From assembly GCA_028877275.1 (NCBI GenBank), contig JAPPFP010000006.1:735896-799895 (forward strand): a DNA stretch of 64,000 bases, read 5' to 3'. The notes under the pieces are model-generated. The model made no database searches. It was not told the origin of the DNA and was given only the letters and a program-made list of their open reading frames with translations. Shown here in pieces: positions 34,911 through 43,317 of the stretch. How positions within the stretch are numbered: the stretch's first letter is position 1; the number at the start of each line of letters is the position of its first letter. Source of the DNA: Acidobacteriota bacterium. GTDB taxonomy: Bacteria > Acidobacteriota > Thermoanaerobaculia > Multivoradales > Multivoraceae. Both the position numbers and the translations under genes were made by a program.

Positions 34911-35311
34911 GCGACACGAAGCTGGCCAACCGCATCGTCAACGCCGAGAGAAGTCTCCGACGCCTGGAGGAGGCCGCCGAGCTGCCACTGGACGAACGGC
35001 GGATCAACCTGGATGCTACGGTTCACCGGTTCAATACCGCGTTCGAGACGCTCCTGAAGGCCCTCGACACCCGTCTTCAGAGCGTGCATCGGCTGTCGGC
35101 CGAGGAGCGGGGCAGGTCGAAGTTCGAGCTCTTGCAGGCCGGATTCAGGATGGGCCTGATCGACGATGACCGTGTGTGGACGCGGATTCGCAAGGCCCGC
35201 AACGCGACGGTGCACGAGTACGACCTGGAGAAGGCGATGGCGCTCTATCGGGAGATCAAGGATCATGTGCCGCATCTTCGCGCCCTGCTGGAGCGGATCA
35301 GGGCGAACTAG
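34907..35311 (+). CDS. HEPN protein, HI0074/HepT-like (nucleotidyltransferase substrate-binding)
   Basis: A 134-residue all-helical HEPN protein of the HI0074 group, the usual partner of stand-alone MNT proteins. It has the exact RX4HXY motif at Arg98, His103 and Tyr105 (RNATVHEY), the ribonuclease signature of HEPN toxins. In characterised MNT/HEPN pairs the MNT adenylylates the Tyr of this motif to silence the toxin; here that MNT is fused to HsdS. The GTG at 34907 overlaps the hsdS stop (GTGA), so the two should be made in step. hsdR follows after 30 bases. Toxicity and modification are inference from the family. Confidence 0.88.
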   Translation: MSDTKLANRIVNAERSLRRLEEAAELPLDERRINLDATVHRFNTAFETLLKALDTRLQSVHRLSAEERGRSKFELLQAGFRMGLIDDDRVWTRIRKARNATVHEYDLEKAMALYREIKDHVPHLRALLERIRAN

Positions 35312-35341
35312 GCCGCCGTCCGTCGCGGCGGACCGACTGAC

Positions 35342-38300
35342 ATGAACTCGCACGGTTACACCGAGGACGACCTGGTCAAGCGGCCCGCACTTGATCTGCT
35401 GGCTGGGTTGGGCTGGGAGACGGTGGACGCTTTCGGGGAGTTCGCTCGTCCGGGCAGTGGCGGGAAGAGCGCGCTGGGGCGGGAGACTGAGGGCGAGGTC
35501 ATTCTGGTTGCACGGCTTCGGTCGGCCCTGGAACGGCTGAACCCGAACGTGAGCGAGGCGGCGATCGCTCGGGCGATCGAGGAACTGGCACGTGACCGTT
35601 CGCGGATGAGCCCGGCGGCGGCGAACCGCGAGATCTACGGCCTGCTGAAGGACGGCGTGCGGGCGACCGTGCCGGCCCCCGACGAAGACGGCGAGGCGGT
35701 CGAGCGGATCGAGGTCATCGATTGGAACGAGCCGACGAACAATGACTTTCTGGTTTGCTCGGAGTTCTGGGTTGCCGGCGAGATGGACCGGCGCCGGGCT
35801 GACTTGGTGGGATTCGTCAACGGTCTGCCGCTGCTGTTCTGCGAACTGAAGAGCGTTCGTCGGCGACTGGAAGATGCCTACAACGACAACCTGCGCGACT
35901 ACAGGGAGAGCATCCCGCAACTCTTCTGGTTCAACGGACTGATCGTCCTCTCCAATGGCCTCGACAGCCGGGTCGGCAGCGTCACCGCCGGCTGGGAGCA
36001 CTTCGGCCAGTGGAAGAAGATCGGAAGCGAGGAGGAAGAAGGGCGCGTCTCGCTGGAGACCATGTTGCGCGGCGTCTGCGACCCGCCGCGGCTGCTCGAC
36101 TTGGTCGAGAACTTCACGCTCTTCCAGGCGGGGCGGGGCGGTCTGGTCAAGCTGGTGGCGAAGAACCACCAGTACCTCGGCGTGAACGCCGCGCTCGAAG
36201 CGCTGAGGGACATCCGGGGCCGCCAGGGTCGGCTCGGGGTGTTCTGGCACACGCAGGGCAGCGGCAAGAGCGTGTCGATGATCTTCTTCGCACAGAAGGC
36301 CTTCCGCAGATTCCGTGGGAACTGGACCTTCGTGCTGGTCACCGACCGCCGGGAACTGGACGGGCAGCTCTACCGGCAGTTCGCGTCCTCCGGAGCAGTT
36401 GGCAAGGGCGGCGCCCAGGCCGAGAGCAGCCAGGAGTTGAGGCAGTTGCTCAGCGAGGACCATCGGTACGTCTTCACGCTGATCCACAAGTTCCGTACCG
36501 AGACGCCCGGAGAGGAGCATCCCGTGCTCTCCGAGCGCGACGACATCGTCGTCATCGCGGACGAGGCGCATCGGAGCCAGTACGACACCCTGGCGCTCAA
36601 CATGCGCCAGGCGCTGCCGAACGCCGCCTTCCTGGCCTTCACCGGCACGCCGCTCATCGCGGGTGAGGAAAGCACCCGGCGCGTCTTCGGCGACTACGTC
36701 AGCGTCTACGACTTCCAGCAGTCCGTGGAGGATCGCGCCACCGTCCCGCTCTTCTACGAGAACCGGATCCCCGAACTTCAGATCTCGAATCCCGACCTGA
36801 ACGAGGACATGGCACGGTTGCTCGACGAGGCCGCGCTGGACGAGGCGCAGGAGAAGAAGCTGGAGCGCGAGTTCGCTCGCGAGTATCACCTGATCACGCG
36901 GGACGACCGGCTCGAGGCTGTAGCCGAGGATCTGGTGCGGCACTTCTCGGAGCGTGGCTTCCGCGGCAAGGCGATGGCCATCGCCATCGACAAGGCGACG
37001 GCGGTGCGGATGTTCGACAAGGTGCAGGCGCACTGGACCCGCCGCATTGACGCGTTGCGGCACGAAAGGTCCGGGCTGCCGATGGACCAGGACGAGGCCA
37101 TCGCGGAGCTCGACGATCGCATCGCGTGGATGGAAGGAACGGACATGGCGGTCGTCGTCTCTTCCTCGCAGAACGAGATTGCCGACATGAAGGCGAAGGG
37201 GCTGGACTTCCGCCCGCATCGGCGAAGGATGCGGAAGGAAGACTTGGAGGAGAAGTTCAAGGACCCGGACGATCCGTTTCGGCTCGCGTTCGTTTGCGCC
37301 ATGTGGATGACCGGCTTCGACGTGCCGAGTTGCTCAACGCTTTACCTCGACAAGCCCATGCGCAACCACACCCTGATGCAAACGATCGCGCGCGCCAACC
37401 GGGTGTACCCAGGCAAGGAAGCCGGTCTGATCGTCGACTACGTCGGGGTGTTCCGGAATCTGGAGCGTGCTCTCTCCATCTACGGTGCCGGCGCCGGCGG
37501 ATCGCGGCCCGTGGAGAGCAAGGCGACGCTGATTGCGGCGCTCCGGACCGCGATGGACGAAACCGAGCGTTTCTGTCGCGAGCAGGGCGTGGCACTGACG
37601 TTGATCGAGAACGTCGAGGGCATGCGCCGCCTCGAGCGGATCGCGGACGCGGTCGATGCTCTCGTCGCGAGCGGCGACGTCAAGCGGCGCTATCTCAGCC
37701 TGGCGAATCGCTCCCATCGGCTGTTCAAGGCGGTGCTGCCGGATGTGGAGGCTCAGGAGTTCCGGCGCCGCGTCAAGCTGCTGTCCGTTCTCGCCGACCG
37801 GATTCGCGCCCTCACGCCGACAGCGGACATCTCCCTGACCATGAAGCGGGTGGAGGACTTGCTCGACGAGTCGGTCGAGACTGAGGCTTACGCCATCGGC
37901 GAGTCAGGGCGCTACAGGACCGACCTGAGCAAGATCGACTTTGAGAAGCTCGCGGCGAAGTTCAAACGGGCTAGGAAGCGGACCGTGAACGAGAAGCTGA
38001 CGGCGATGGTGAAGCGCAAGGTCGAGAAGATGGTGCGCGAGAACCCGACTCGAACGGACTTTCTCGCGAAGCTCCAGGCGAAGATCGACGCCTACAACGC
38101 CGGGACCCTGAACGCCGAGGAGTTCTTCCGGCAGGTGGTCGAGTTCACCGAGGAACTGGACGAGGAGGAACGGCGCGGCCTCGCGGAACAGCTCGACCCC
38201 GAGGAACTGGCCGTCTTCGACATCCTGACGCAGCCCGGGGTCGAGATGGGCGCCGCCGACCGCGAGAAGGTCAAGGTCACCGCCCGGGAGCTCTTGGAAG

Positions 38301-38506
38301 CGCTCCACGCCGGGAAGCTCGCGCTCGACTGGCGTAAGAAGCAGCAGGCCCGCGCGGCAGTTCGGGTCACTATCGAGCAACGTCTGGACGCCGGGCTACC
38401 TCGTGCCTACACGCCGGACCTGTTCCAGCAGAAAGCGGCGGCCGTGTTCCAGCACGTGTACGCGAGCTACTTCGGCGGGGGGAAGAGCGTCTACGAGGCG
38501 GCGTAG
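35342..38506 (+). CDS. hsdR: Type I restriction endonuclease subunit HsdR
   Basis: The motor and nuclease subunit, 1054 residues. The N-terminal PD-(D/E)xK nuclease has Asp154, Glu168 and Lys170 (D-L-V-G-F ... CELKS). The superfamily 2 translocase follows: Walker A TQGSGKS (304-310), DEAH box (407-410), AFTGTPL motif III near 430, and RANRVYPGKEAGLIVDYVG as motif VI region near 690. The C-terminal helical region binds the methylase core. It translocates and cuts unmethylated DNA with ATP. Full length and all motifs are intact, so the system is probably active. It begins 30 bases after the HEPN gene, in the same operon. Confidence 0.96.
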   Translation: MNSHGYTEDDLVKRPALDLLAGLGWETVDAFGEFARPGSGGKSALGRETEGEVILVARLRSALERLNPNVSEAAIARAIEELARDRSRMSPAAANREIYGLLKDGVRATVPAPDEDGEAVERIEVIDWNEPTNNDFLVCSEFWVAGEMDRRRADLVGFVNGLPLLFCELKSVRRRLEDAYNDNLRDYRESIPQLFWFNGLIVLSNGLDSRVGSVTAGWEHFGQWKKIGSEEEEGRVSLETMLRGVCDPPRLLDLVENFTLFQAGRGGLVKLVAKNHQYLGVNAALEALRDIRGRQGRLGVFWHTQGSGKSVSMIFFAQKAFRRFRGNWTFVLVTDRRELDGQLYRQFASSGAVGKGGAQAESSQELRQLLSEDHRYVFTLIHKFRTETPGEEHPVLSERDDIVVIADEAHRSQYDTLALNMRQALPNAAFLAFTGTPLIAGEESTRRVFGDYVSVYDFQQSVEDRATVPLFYENRIPELQISNPDLNEDMARLLDEAALDEAQEKKLEREFAREYHLITRDDRLEAVAEDLVRHFSERGFRGKAMAIAIDKATAVRMFDKVQAHWTRRIDALRHERSGLPMDQDEAIAELDDRIAWMEGTDMAVVVSSSQNEIADMKAKGLDFRPHRRRMRKEDLEEKFKDPDDPFRLAFVCAMWMTGFDVPSCSTLYLDKPMRNHTLMQTIARANRVYPGKEAGLIVDYVGVFRNLERALSIYGAGAGGSRPVESKATLIAALRTAMDETERFCREQGVALTLIENVEGMRRLERIADAVDALVASGDVKRRYLSLANRSHRLFKAVLPDVEAQEFRRRVKLLSVLADRIRALTPTADISLTMKRVEDLLDESVETEAYAIGESGRYRTDLSKIDFEKLAAKFKRARKRTVNEKLTAMVKRKVEKMVRENPTRTDFLAKLQAKIDAYNAGTLNAEEFFRQVVEFTEELDEEERRGLAEQLDPEELAVFDILTQPGVEMGAADREKVKVTARELLEALHAGKLALDWRKKQQARAAVRVTIEQRLDAGLPRAYTPDLFQQKAAAVFQHVYASYFGGGKSVYEAA

Positions 38507-38574
38507 GGCCGGCTAGCCGACGATCACCCACAAGGGAATCGGCACTACTGGAGCGTCGACACGACAGAAAGCCG

Positions 38575-39990
38575 ATGACTAGCGTTGGATTCGACGAATC
38601 AGCTTGGGTGAGGCGCTTGGCCGACTCCCTCGTTGATGTTGCGGAGGCGGCTCGGCCGTCCTTTTCGCCACTCCCGCCAGGACTCCTGGTCCACCATTCG
38701 ATCGACGCCTATGACTCGGTCCTGCGATGTGGATACCGCGACCTCGCTGCGCGAGCGAAGCACGATCCGGCGGCTGCGAAGCGCTTCAAGGACTCCCATC
38801 TGTGGCTGGATGGTGACCCTGTGGAAGCGTGCGCCATCTTGCGCGAGCATCCGCTGATGAAGCCCGCTCTGCTGGAATCCGCAAAGGACGAGGGGTTTAC
38901 GGGTCAAATCCTCGATAGAAGCTACGGAGGGACGCTCACTTGGATTGTCAAGTGTCTCGCCAAGCTCTCAGTAAAGGAAGGCGGCGTTGAAGCGGCGCGC
39001 AGGTGGCATCGTTTCTTGACGGCTGGAGCTGACTACAGCATTCCCGCGCATGAGATCACGGTCTTTCATGGACTTGTAGTGAGGGCGAAGGTAGATCTCG
39101 GGCCAAATGCCTATCTTGCGTCCTACGGCCAGGCGAAGAGTGAATTCGATCTACCAGAAGAGCCGGAGCCGTTCCCCAAGGCGAGCTATCCGAACGCTGC
39201 TGTGTTGGTCCGCGACATCAAGTTCGGCCCCGGTGTGGCGCCGAGGGAGGACCGCGCCGGCTTACCGCACGCAAGGGCCAGCTTCAGTTTCCCGGCCGAG
39301 TACTCGGTGGATCTTGAAGCTTGGTTCGGCGACAGCAGGGTGTTAGTCGATCTGCTGTCGATCGCCGCACGGAGTCCGCTCCTCTCTAGGACAAGGTACG
39401 TGCGCCTGCCCGAGTGGATCGCGGAGATGGATCCCAACCTCGGCTTCGGCACTCAGACGTCAGGCGGGTATTCCTCTGATGTTTGGCCGAGGGGCCGAGA
39501 CGTTTCCCAGGAGGACGTTAGGGCCTTCGTGGACCTGTTCCGTGGTTCGTATCCGTATCCGGGACGTGCTTTGGGTCTCGCCATTCGTCGTCTTGCAGGC
39601 TCGTTTTCTCGTCCGGGTGGTCGGTTCGATTTGGAGGACCGTGTTCTCGATGTCGCAATCGCACTAGAGATCCTCTACGGCGGTACGACCGGGCAGAAGA
39701 TGGCCAAGCGGGCGGCGCGACTACTCGGGGTCAATGCCAATGAGCAGATGGCGACGTACGATGCTGCCGAACAGTTCTACCGTGTACGGTCCCGGATCGT
39801 GCACTCGGAGAAGGGGCTACCTTCACGCGACTCGCTTCACAGGGAACTCGAAGGTGGTCAAGAGCTCGGCCGGCGGAGTCTGGCAAAGCTGATCCTAGGC
39901 CCGTTGCCCGTCGATTGGGCGCGGGTCAAACCCCACCTGGACCCCGAGGCGGAAGCACATATCCAGAACGCAAGGGGTCGCAGTCGTTGA
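38575..39990 (+). CDS. ApeA-like HEPN-domain protein, probable defence gene
   Basis: A 471-residue protein. The N-terminal 310 residues match no domain I can name. The C-terminal part (about 340-415) looks like an Apea-like HEPN domain: FDLEDRVLDVAIALEILYGG, then the R-A-A-R-L-L-G helix, then FYRVRSRIVHSEKG with the ribonuclease motif R405-X4-H410. Apea-like HEPN proteins act in abortive infection by cleaving RNA. It lies 68 bases after hsdR on the same strand and closes the defence island. Its codon use is slightly less GC-rich than the surrounding housekeeping genes, consistent with transfer. The HEPN call is good; the defence role is inference. Confidence 0.7.
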   Translation: MTSVGFDESAWVRRLADSLVDVAEAARPSFSPLPPGLLVHHSIDAYDSVLRCGYRDLAARAKHDPAAAKRFKDSHLWLDGDPVEACAILREHPLMKPALLESAKDEGFTGQILDRSYGGTLTWIVKCLAKLSVKEGGVEAARRWHRFLTAGADYSIPAHEITVFHGLVVRAKVDLGPNAYLASYGQAKSEFDLPEEPEPFPKASYPNAAVLVRDIKFGPGVAPREDRAGLPHARASFSFPAEYSVDLEAWFGDSRVLVDLLSIAARSPLLSRTRYVRLPEWIAEMDPNLGFGTQTSGGYSSDVWPRGRDVSQEDVRAFVDLFRGSYPYPGRALGLAIRRLAGSFSRPGGRFDLEDRVLDVAIALEILYGGTTGQKMAKRAARLLGVNANEQMATYDAAEQFYRVRSRIVHSEKGLPSRDSLHRELEGGQELGRRSLAKLILGPLPVDWARVKPHLDPEAEAHIQNARGRSR

Positions 39991-40105
39991 AGCCAGTCGT
40001 TCGAGGCCTCCCCTCTCACGTCGGTGTAGCAGCGGCGGCGCCGGCGGAGGAGCCGTCCAGAAGCGGGCGGCCCGGTTGCCGTCCACCGGCGCTAACATCC
40101 GCGCC

Positions 40106-40630
40106 GTGGCGTCCCCCCTCCGCTACAGCGACTCGCTGATCGCCGGCATTCTCCGCCGCGTGCGGACGATCGCGATGGTCGGCGCGTCGCCGAACTGGAA
40201 GCGGCCCTCGAACTTCGCGATGAAGTACCTGCAGCAGAAGGGCTACCGGGTGATTCCGGTGAATCCCCGGGCGGCGGCGGCCGGAGCGTCGATCCTGGGC
40301 GAGAGGGCCTGCGCCTCGCTGGCGGAGGTGCCGGCGCCGGTCGAGATGGTCGACGTCTTCCGTGGCTCTGAGGCTGCGCTCGAGTTCACCAGGGAAGCCA
40401 TCCGGCTGCGTGAGGACAAGGGGTTCGAGGTGGTCTGGATGCAGTTGGGTGTCCGCAATGACAAGGCCGCCGCCGAGGCCGAAGCTGCTGGGCTCACCGT
40501 GATCATGAACCGTTGCCCGAAGATCGAGTACGGCCGCTTGTGGGGCGAGCTGGGTTGGGGCGGGTTCGACCGCGGCGTGATCAGCAGCCGTTGGCCACGT
40601 CCGGCGACGCGGGACGAACGCGCCGGGTGA
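40106..40630 (+). CDS. CoA-binding domain protein, YccU-like
   Basis: A 174-residue Rossmann-fold protein of the CoA_binding_2 family. RTIAMVGASPNWKRPSNFAM is the nucleotide-binding loop, and YRVIPVNPRAAAAG and VVWMQLGVRNDKAAAEAEAA follow; the MNRCPKIEY end is diagnostic. The family binds CoA but has no assigned reaction. GTG 40106 is preferred because it starts at the domain; a longer frame would add ten residues. It lies 33 bases upstream of the O-acetylhomoserine enzyme, a pairing that suggests a shared sulfur or CoA-related role. It is the first gene past the defence island. Confidence 0.88.
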   Translation: MASPLRYSDSLIAGILRRVRTIAMVGASPNWKRPSNFAMKYLQQKGYRVIPVNPRAAAAGASILGERACASLAEVPAPVEMVDVFRGSEAALEFTREAIRLREDKGFEVVWMQLGVRNDKAAAEAEAAGLTVIMNRCPKIEYGRLWGELGWGGFDRGVISSRWPRPATRDERAG

Positions 40631-40663
40631 CGAACCCCTCAGGGCGACGTAGACTCCGCCGCC

Positions 40664-41977
40664 ATGAGTGAAGAGACACCGGCCCCGGAGGGCAGCAGCG
40701 CTTCCGACTGGGGCTTCGAAACCCGGATGATCCATGCCGGCGCCGGCCCCGATCCCGTTTCGGGATCGCGCCAGACGCCGATTCACCAGACGTCGGCCTA
40801 TGCGTTCCATGACGCTGACCACGCGGCGTCCCTGTTCAATCTCCAGACCTTCGGCTTCATCTACTCCCGTCTCGGCAATCCGACGGTGGCCGCGCTGGAG
40901 CAGCGCATGGCCAGCCTGGAAGGCGGGTGCGGGGCGACCTGCGCCGCCTCGGGCCATGCCGCCCAGGTCCTGGCCTTCTTTCCGTTGATCGAAGCGGGAG
41001 AGCGGTTCGCGGCCTCAACGAGGCTCTACGGCGGGTCGGTCACGCAGTTCAGCCGGACGTTTCCGAAGTTCGACTGGCAATGCGACTTCGTCGATACGGA
41101 GGACCTTTCCGCGGTCGAGGCGGTCCTGGCTCAGGGCGCCAAGGCGCTGTTCGTCGAGAGTCTGGCGAACCCGGGCGGCGTGGTCACCGACCTGGAGACC
41201 CTGGCCGGCCTGACCCGGGCCGCGGGCGCCCTGTTGATCGTCGACAACACGCTCGCCACACCCTGGCTCTGCCGACCCTTCGAGTGGGGCGCCGATCTGA
41301 TCGTCCATTCCGCGACGAAGTTCCTCTCCGGCAACGGAACGGTGATCGGCGGCGCCGTGGTGGACAGCGGCCGCTTCGACTGGTCGGCCTCGGGGCGTTT
41401 TCCGGGCCTCTCGGAGCCGGAGCCGGCCTACCATGGCCTGAAGTTCAGCGAGACGTTCGGTGAGCTGGCCTTCACGGTTCACTCGCACGCGGTCGGCCTG
41501 CGCGACCTGGGGGCCTCGATGGCGCCGATGAACGCGTTTCTCACGCTGCTCGGGACCGAGACCCTCGCCCTGCGGATGGAGCGCCACTGCCGGAACGCCC
41601 TGGCGGTCGCCGAGTGGTTGACGGAGCACCCGAAGGTCGAGTGGGTGTCCTACGCTGGCCTGCCGACCAGTCCGTACCGCGAGCTGGCGGAGAAGTACCT
41701 GCCGAACGGGGCCGGCTCCGTGTTCACCTTCGGCGTGCGCGGTGGCTACGAGGCGGGCGTCCGGGTCGTCGAGAAGTGCGAGTTGTTCTCCCACCTGGCG
41801 AACATCGGCGATGCCCGCTCGTTGATCATCCATCCGGCGTCGACGACGCACCGGCAACTTTCGGATGAACAGCGCGCGGCCGCCGGCGCCGGCCCGGAGG
41901 TCGTGCGGCTCTCGATCGGTCTGGAGACGGTGGACGACCTCGTCCGGGATCTGGACATCGCTCTGGCCGCGGCATAG
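40664..41977 (+). CDS. metY: O-acetylhomoserine sulfhydrylase-like PLP enzyme
   Basis: A 437-residue member of the Cys/Met metabolism PLP family, at the length and with the insertions of O-acetylhomoserine sulfhydrylase (MetY) rather than the shorter cystathionine gamma-synthase. The PLP lysine is Lys219 in SATKFLSGNG. The N-terminal ETRMIHAGAGPDPVSGSRQT and FGFIYSRLGNPTVAALEQRM are typical. The C-terminal HPASTTHRQLS and VRLSIGLE close the active site. It would make homocysteine from O-acetylhomoserine and sulfide. The sulfate-reduction genes 1.3 kb downstream would supply sulfide, which supports the call. Confidence 0.9.
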   Translation: MSEETPAPEGSSASDWGFETRMIHAGAGPDPVSGSRQTPIHQTSAYAFHDADHAASLFNLQTFGFIYSRLGNPTVAALEQRMASLEGGCGATCAASGHAAQVLAFFPLIEAGERFAASTRLYGGSVTQFSRTFPKFDWQCDFVDTEDLSAVEAVLAQGAKALFVESLANPGGVVTDLETLAGLTRAAGALLIVDNTLATPWLCRPFEWGADLIVHSATKFLSGNGTVIGGAVVDSGRFDWSASGRFPGLSEPEPAYHGLKFSETFGELAFTVHSHAVGLRDLGASMAPMNAFLTLLGTETLALRMERHCRNALAVAEWLTEHPKVEWVSYAGLPTSPYRELAEKYLPNGAGSVFTFGVRGGYEAGVRVVEKCELFSHLANIGDARSLIIHPASTTHRQLSDEQRAAAGAGPEVVRLSIGLETVDDLVRDLDIALAAA

Positions 41978-42040
41978 CTCCACCGGGCAGGCAGTTCTTC
42001 CGGTCCCAGCCTCTGTTTCCGACCATAGGATGGTCGCCCC

Positions 42041-43198
42041 GTGCTCCCCTGCCAGCGCTACCGGTTCCAGTTGCCGCCCCACCTTCACTACCTGAACTGC
42101 GCCTACATGGCGCCGCTCGCTCGCGAGGTCGAAGAGGCAGGCCTGCGCGGAATGGTCCGCCGGCGGGACCCCTCCAAGATCACGGCAGATGACTTCTTCG
42201 TCGAGACGGATGCTCTGCGTGAACGGTTCGCGCGGCTGATCGGGAGCTCCGACCCGCAGCGGGTGGCGATCATCCCGGCGGTGTCGTACGGCATCGCCAC
42301 CGCCGCCCGCAACGTGCCGGTCGAGAGTGGCCAGAACGTCGTCATCCTGGGTGAGCAGTTTCCGAGCAACGTCTATGTCTGGATGCGGAAGGCGCGGGAG
42401 AACGGCGCGGAGCTCCGGGTCGTCGAGCGATCCGCCACGGGCCGACCGAGCCCGGGCGCATCGTGGAACCGCCGACTGCTTCGGGCGATCGACCGGAAGA
42501 CGGCGGTCGTGGCGACGCCGGTTGTCCACTGGGCGGACGGCACCCGCTTCAACGTCGCGGCGATCGGGCGGCGCGCCCGCGCGGTGGGAGCCGCCTTCGT
42601 GATCGACGGCACGCAGTCGATCGGAGCGCTGCCGTTCGACGTGGAGAAGGTGGCGCCTGACGCGCTCGTCGTCGCCGCGTACAAGACCCTGTTCGGCCCG
42701 TATCAGAGCGGTCTGGCCTGGTTCGGCGAGCGCTTCGACGAGGGAGTGCCGCTGGAGGAGCCGTGGGCGGGCCGCGAGGGCAGCGACCGCTTCGTCGCGG
42801 GCCGGATCGAGTACGTCGAGTCCTACCGGCCGGGGGCGCTGCGCTACGACGTGGGTGAGCGGAGCAACCAGATCCAGGTGCCGATGCTGAACGCCGCCCT
42901 CGACATGGTGCTCGAGTGGGGACCGGAGCGCGTGCAGGAGTACTGCGAGAACCTGCTCGAGCCGTTCGAAGAGGTCTTTCGCGAGACGGGCTTCGAACTG
43001 GAGGACCGGGCCTGGCGCGCGGCCCACCTGTTCGGTCTCCGCAGCGTCCGGGGGCTGGATGCCGACAGGGCGGCGGCGTCGCTGCGGCGCGCCGGTGTCT
43101 TCGTCTCCGTTCGTGGCGAGGCGATCCGCGTGGCGCCGCAGGTGTACAACGATCGCGCGGACCTGGACGCGCTCGCGGCGACGCTCCGGTCTCTCTAG
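42041..43198 (+). CDS. Class V aminotransferase family PLP enzyme
   Basis: A 385-residue fold-type I PLP enzyme of the class V group (NifS/kynureninase/isopenicillin epimerase-like). PLP contacts are Asp189 in DGTQSIGALPFD, His163 in VVHWADG, and the Schiff-base Lys215 in AAYKTLFGPYQSG. A catalytic Cys loop typical of cysteine desulfurase is not present in the usual place, so desulfurase activity is doubtful; transaminase or lyase chemistry is possible. It starts at GTG 42041. It sits between the MetY-like gene and cysH, suggesting amino acid or sulfur metabolism. A compact hairpin follows its stop. Confidence 0.85.
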   Translation: MLPCQRYRFQLPPHLHYLNCAYMAPLAREVEEAGLRGMVRRRDPSKITADDFFVETDALRERFARLIGSSDPQRVAIIPAVSYGIATAARNVPVESGQNVVILGEQFPSNVYVWMRKARENGAELRVVERSATGRPSPGASWNRRLLRAIDRKTAVVATPVVHWADGTRFNVAAIGRRARAVGAAFVIDGTQSIGALPFDVEKVAPDALVVAAYKTLFGPYQSGLAWFGERFDEGVPLEEPWAGREGSDRFVAGRIEYVESYRPGALRYDVGERSNQIQVPMLNAALDMVLEWGPERVQEYCENLLEPFEEVFRETGFELEDRAWRAAHLFGLRSVRGLDADRAAASLRRAGVFVSVRGEAIRVAPQVYNDRADLDALAATLRSL

Positions 43199-43246
43199 CG
43201 CCACGCCATCCGTGCGCTCGATGACTCGCGCCCGGACTGGTTTACG

Positions 43247-43267
43247 GGTGGCGTGAATCACGCCACC
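43247..43267. terminator. 9-bp stem hairpin after the class V aminotransferase gene
   Basis: GGTGGCGTG (43247-43255) and CACGCCACC (43259-43267) pair perfectly around an AAT loop, 49 bases past the aminotransferase stop and before the cysH control region. There is no U tract. A transcription end for the upstream gene is the simple reading; an operator half is possible because the dyad at 43291-43317 follows closely. Confidence 0.4.
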
Positions 43268-43290
43268 GCGTGTCCATTGCAACCATGGGA

Positions 43291-43317
43291 CATTTGTGAT
43301 CGTATTTGTCACAAATG
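43291..43317. promoter_or_regulatory. Operator-like dyad overlapping the cysH start codon
   Basis: CATTTGTGA (43291-43299) and TCACAAATG (43309-43317) are perfect 9-bp inverted repeats around a 9-base spacer. The last three bases are the cysH ATG. A minus-35-like TTGCAA at 43277-43282 with a 17-bp spacer places a weak minus-10 at 43300-43305 inside the dyad, so bound protein would block transcription, and the mRNA would have almost no leader. The regulator is unknown; the TGTGA/TCACA halves resemble CRP/FNR sites but the spacer is 3 bp too long. Confidence 0.5.

Noticed and set aside
33348..38506. Phase variation of hsdS by inversion
   Set aside because: There is a single hsdS, with no second copy, inverted repeats or recombinase nearby.
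42041..43198. Cysteine desulfurase (SufS/IscS) identity for the class V aminotransferase
   Set aside because: PLP residues fit class V in general, but the mobile Cys loop is not seen and no Suf or Isc genes are adjacent.
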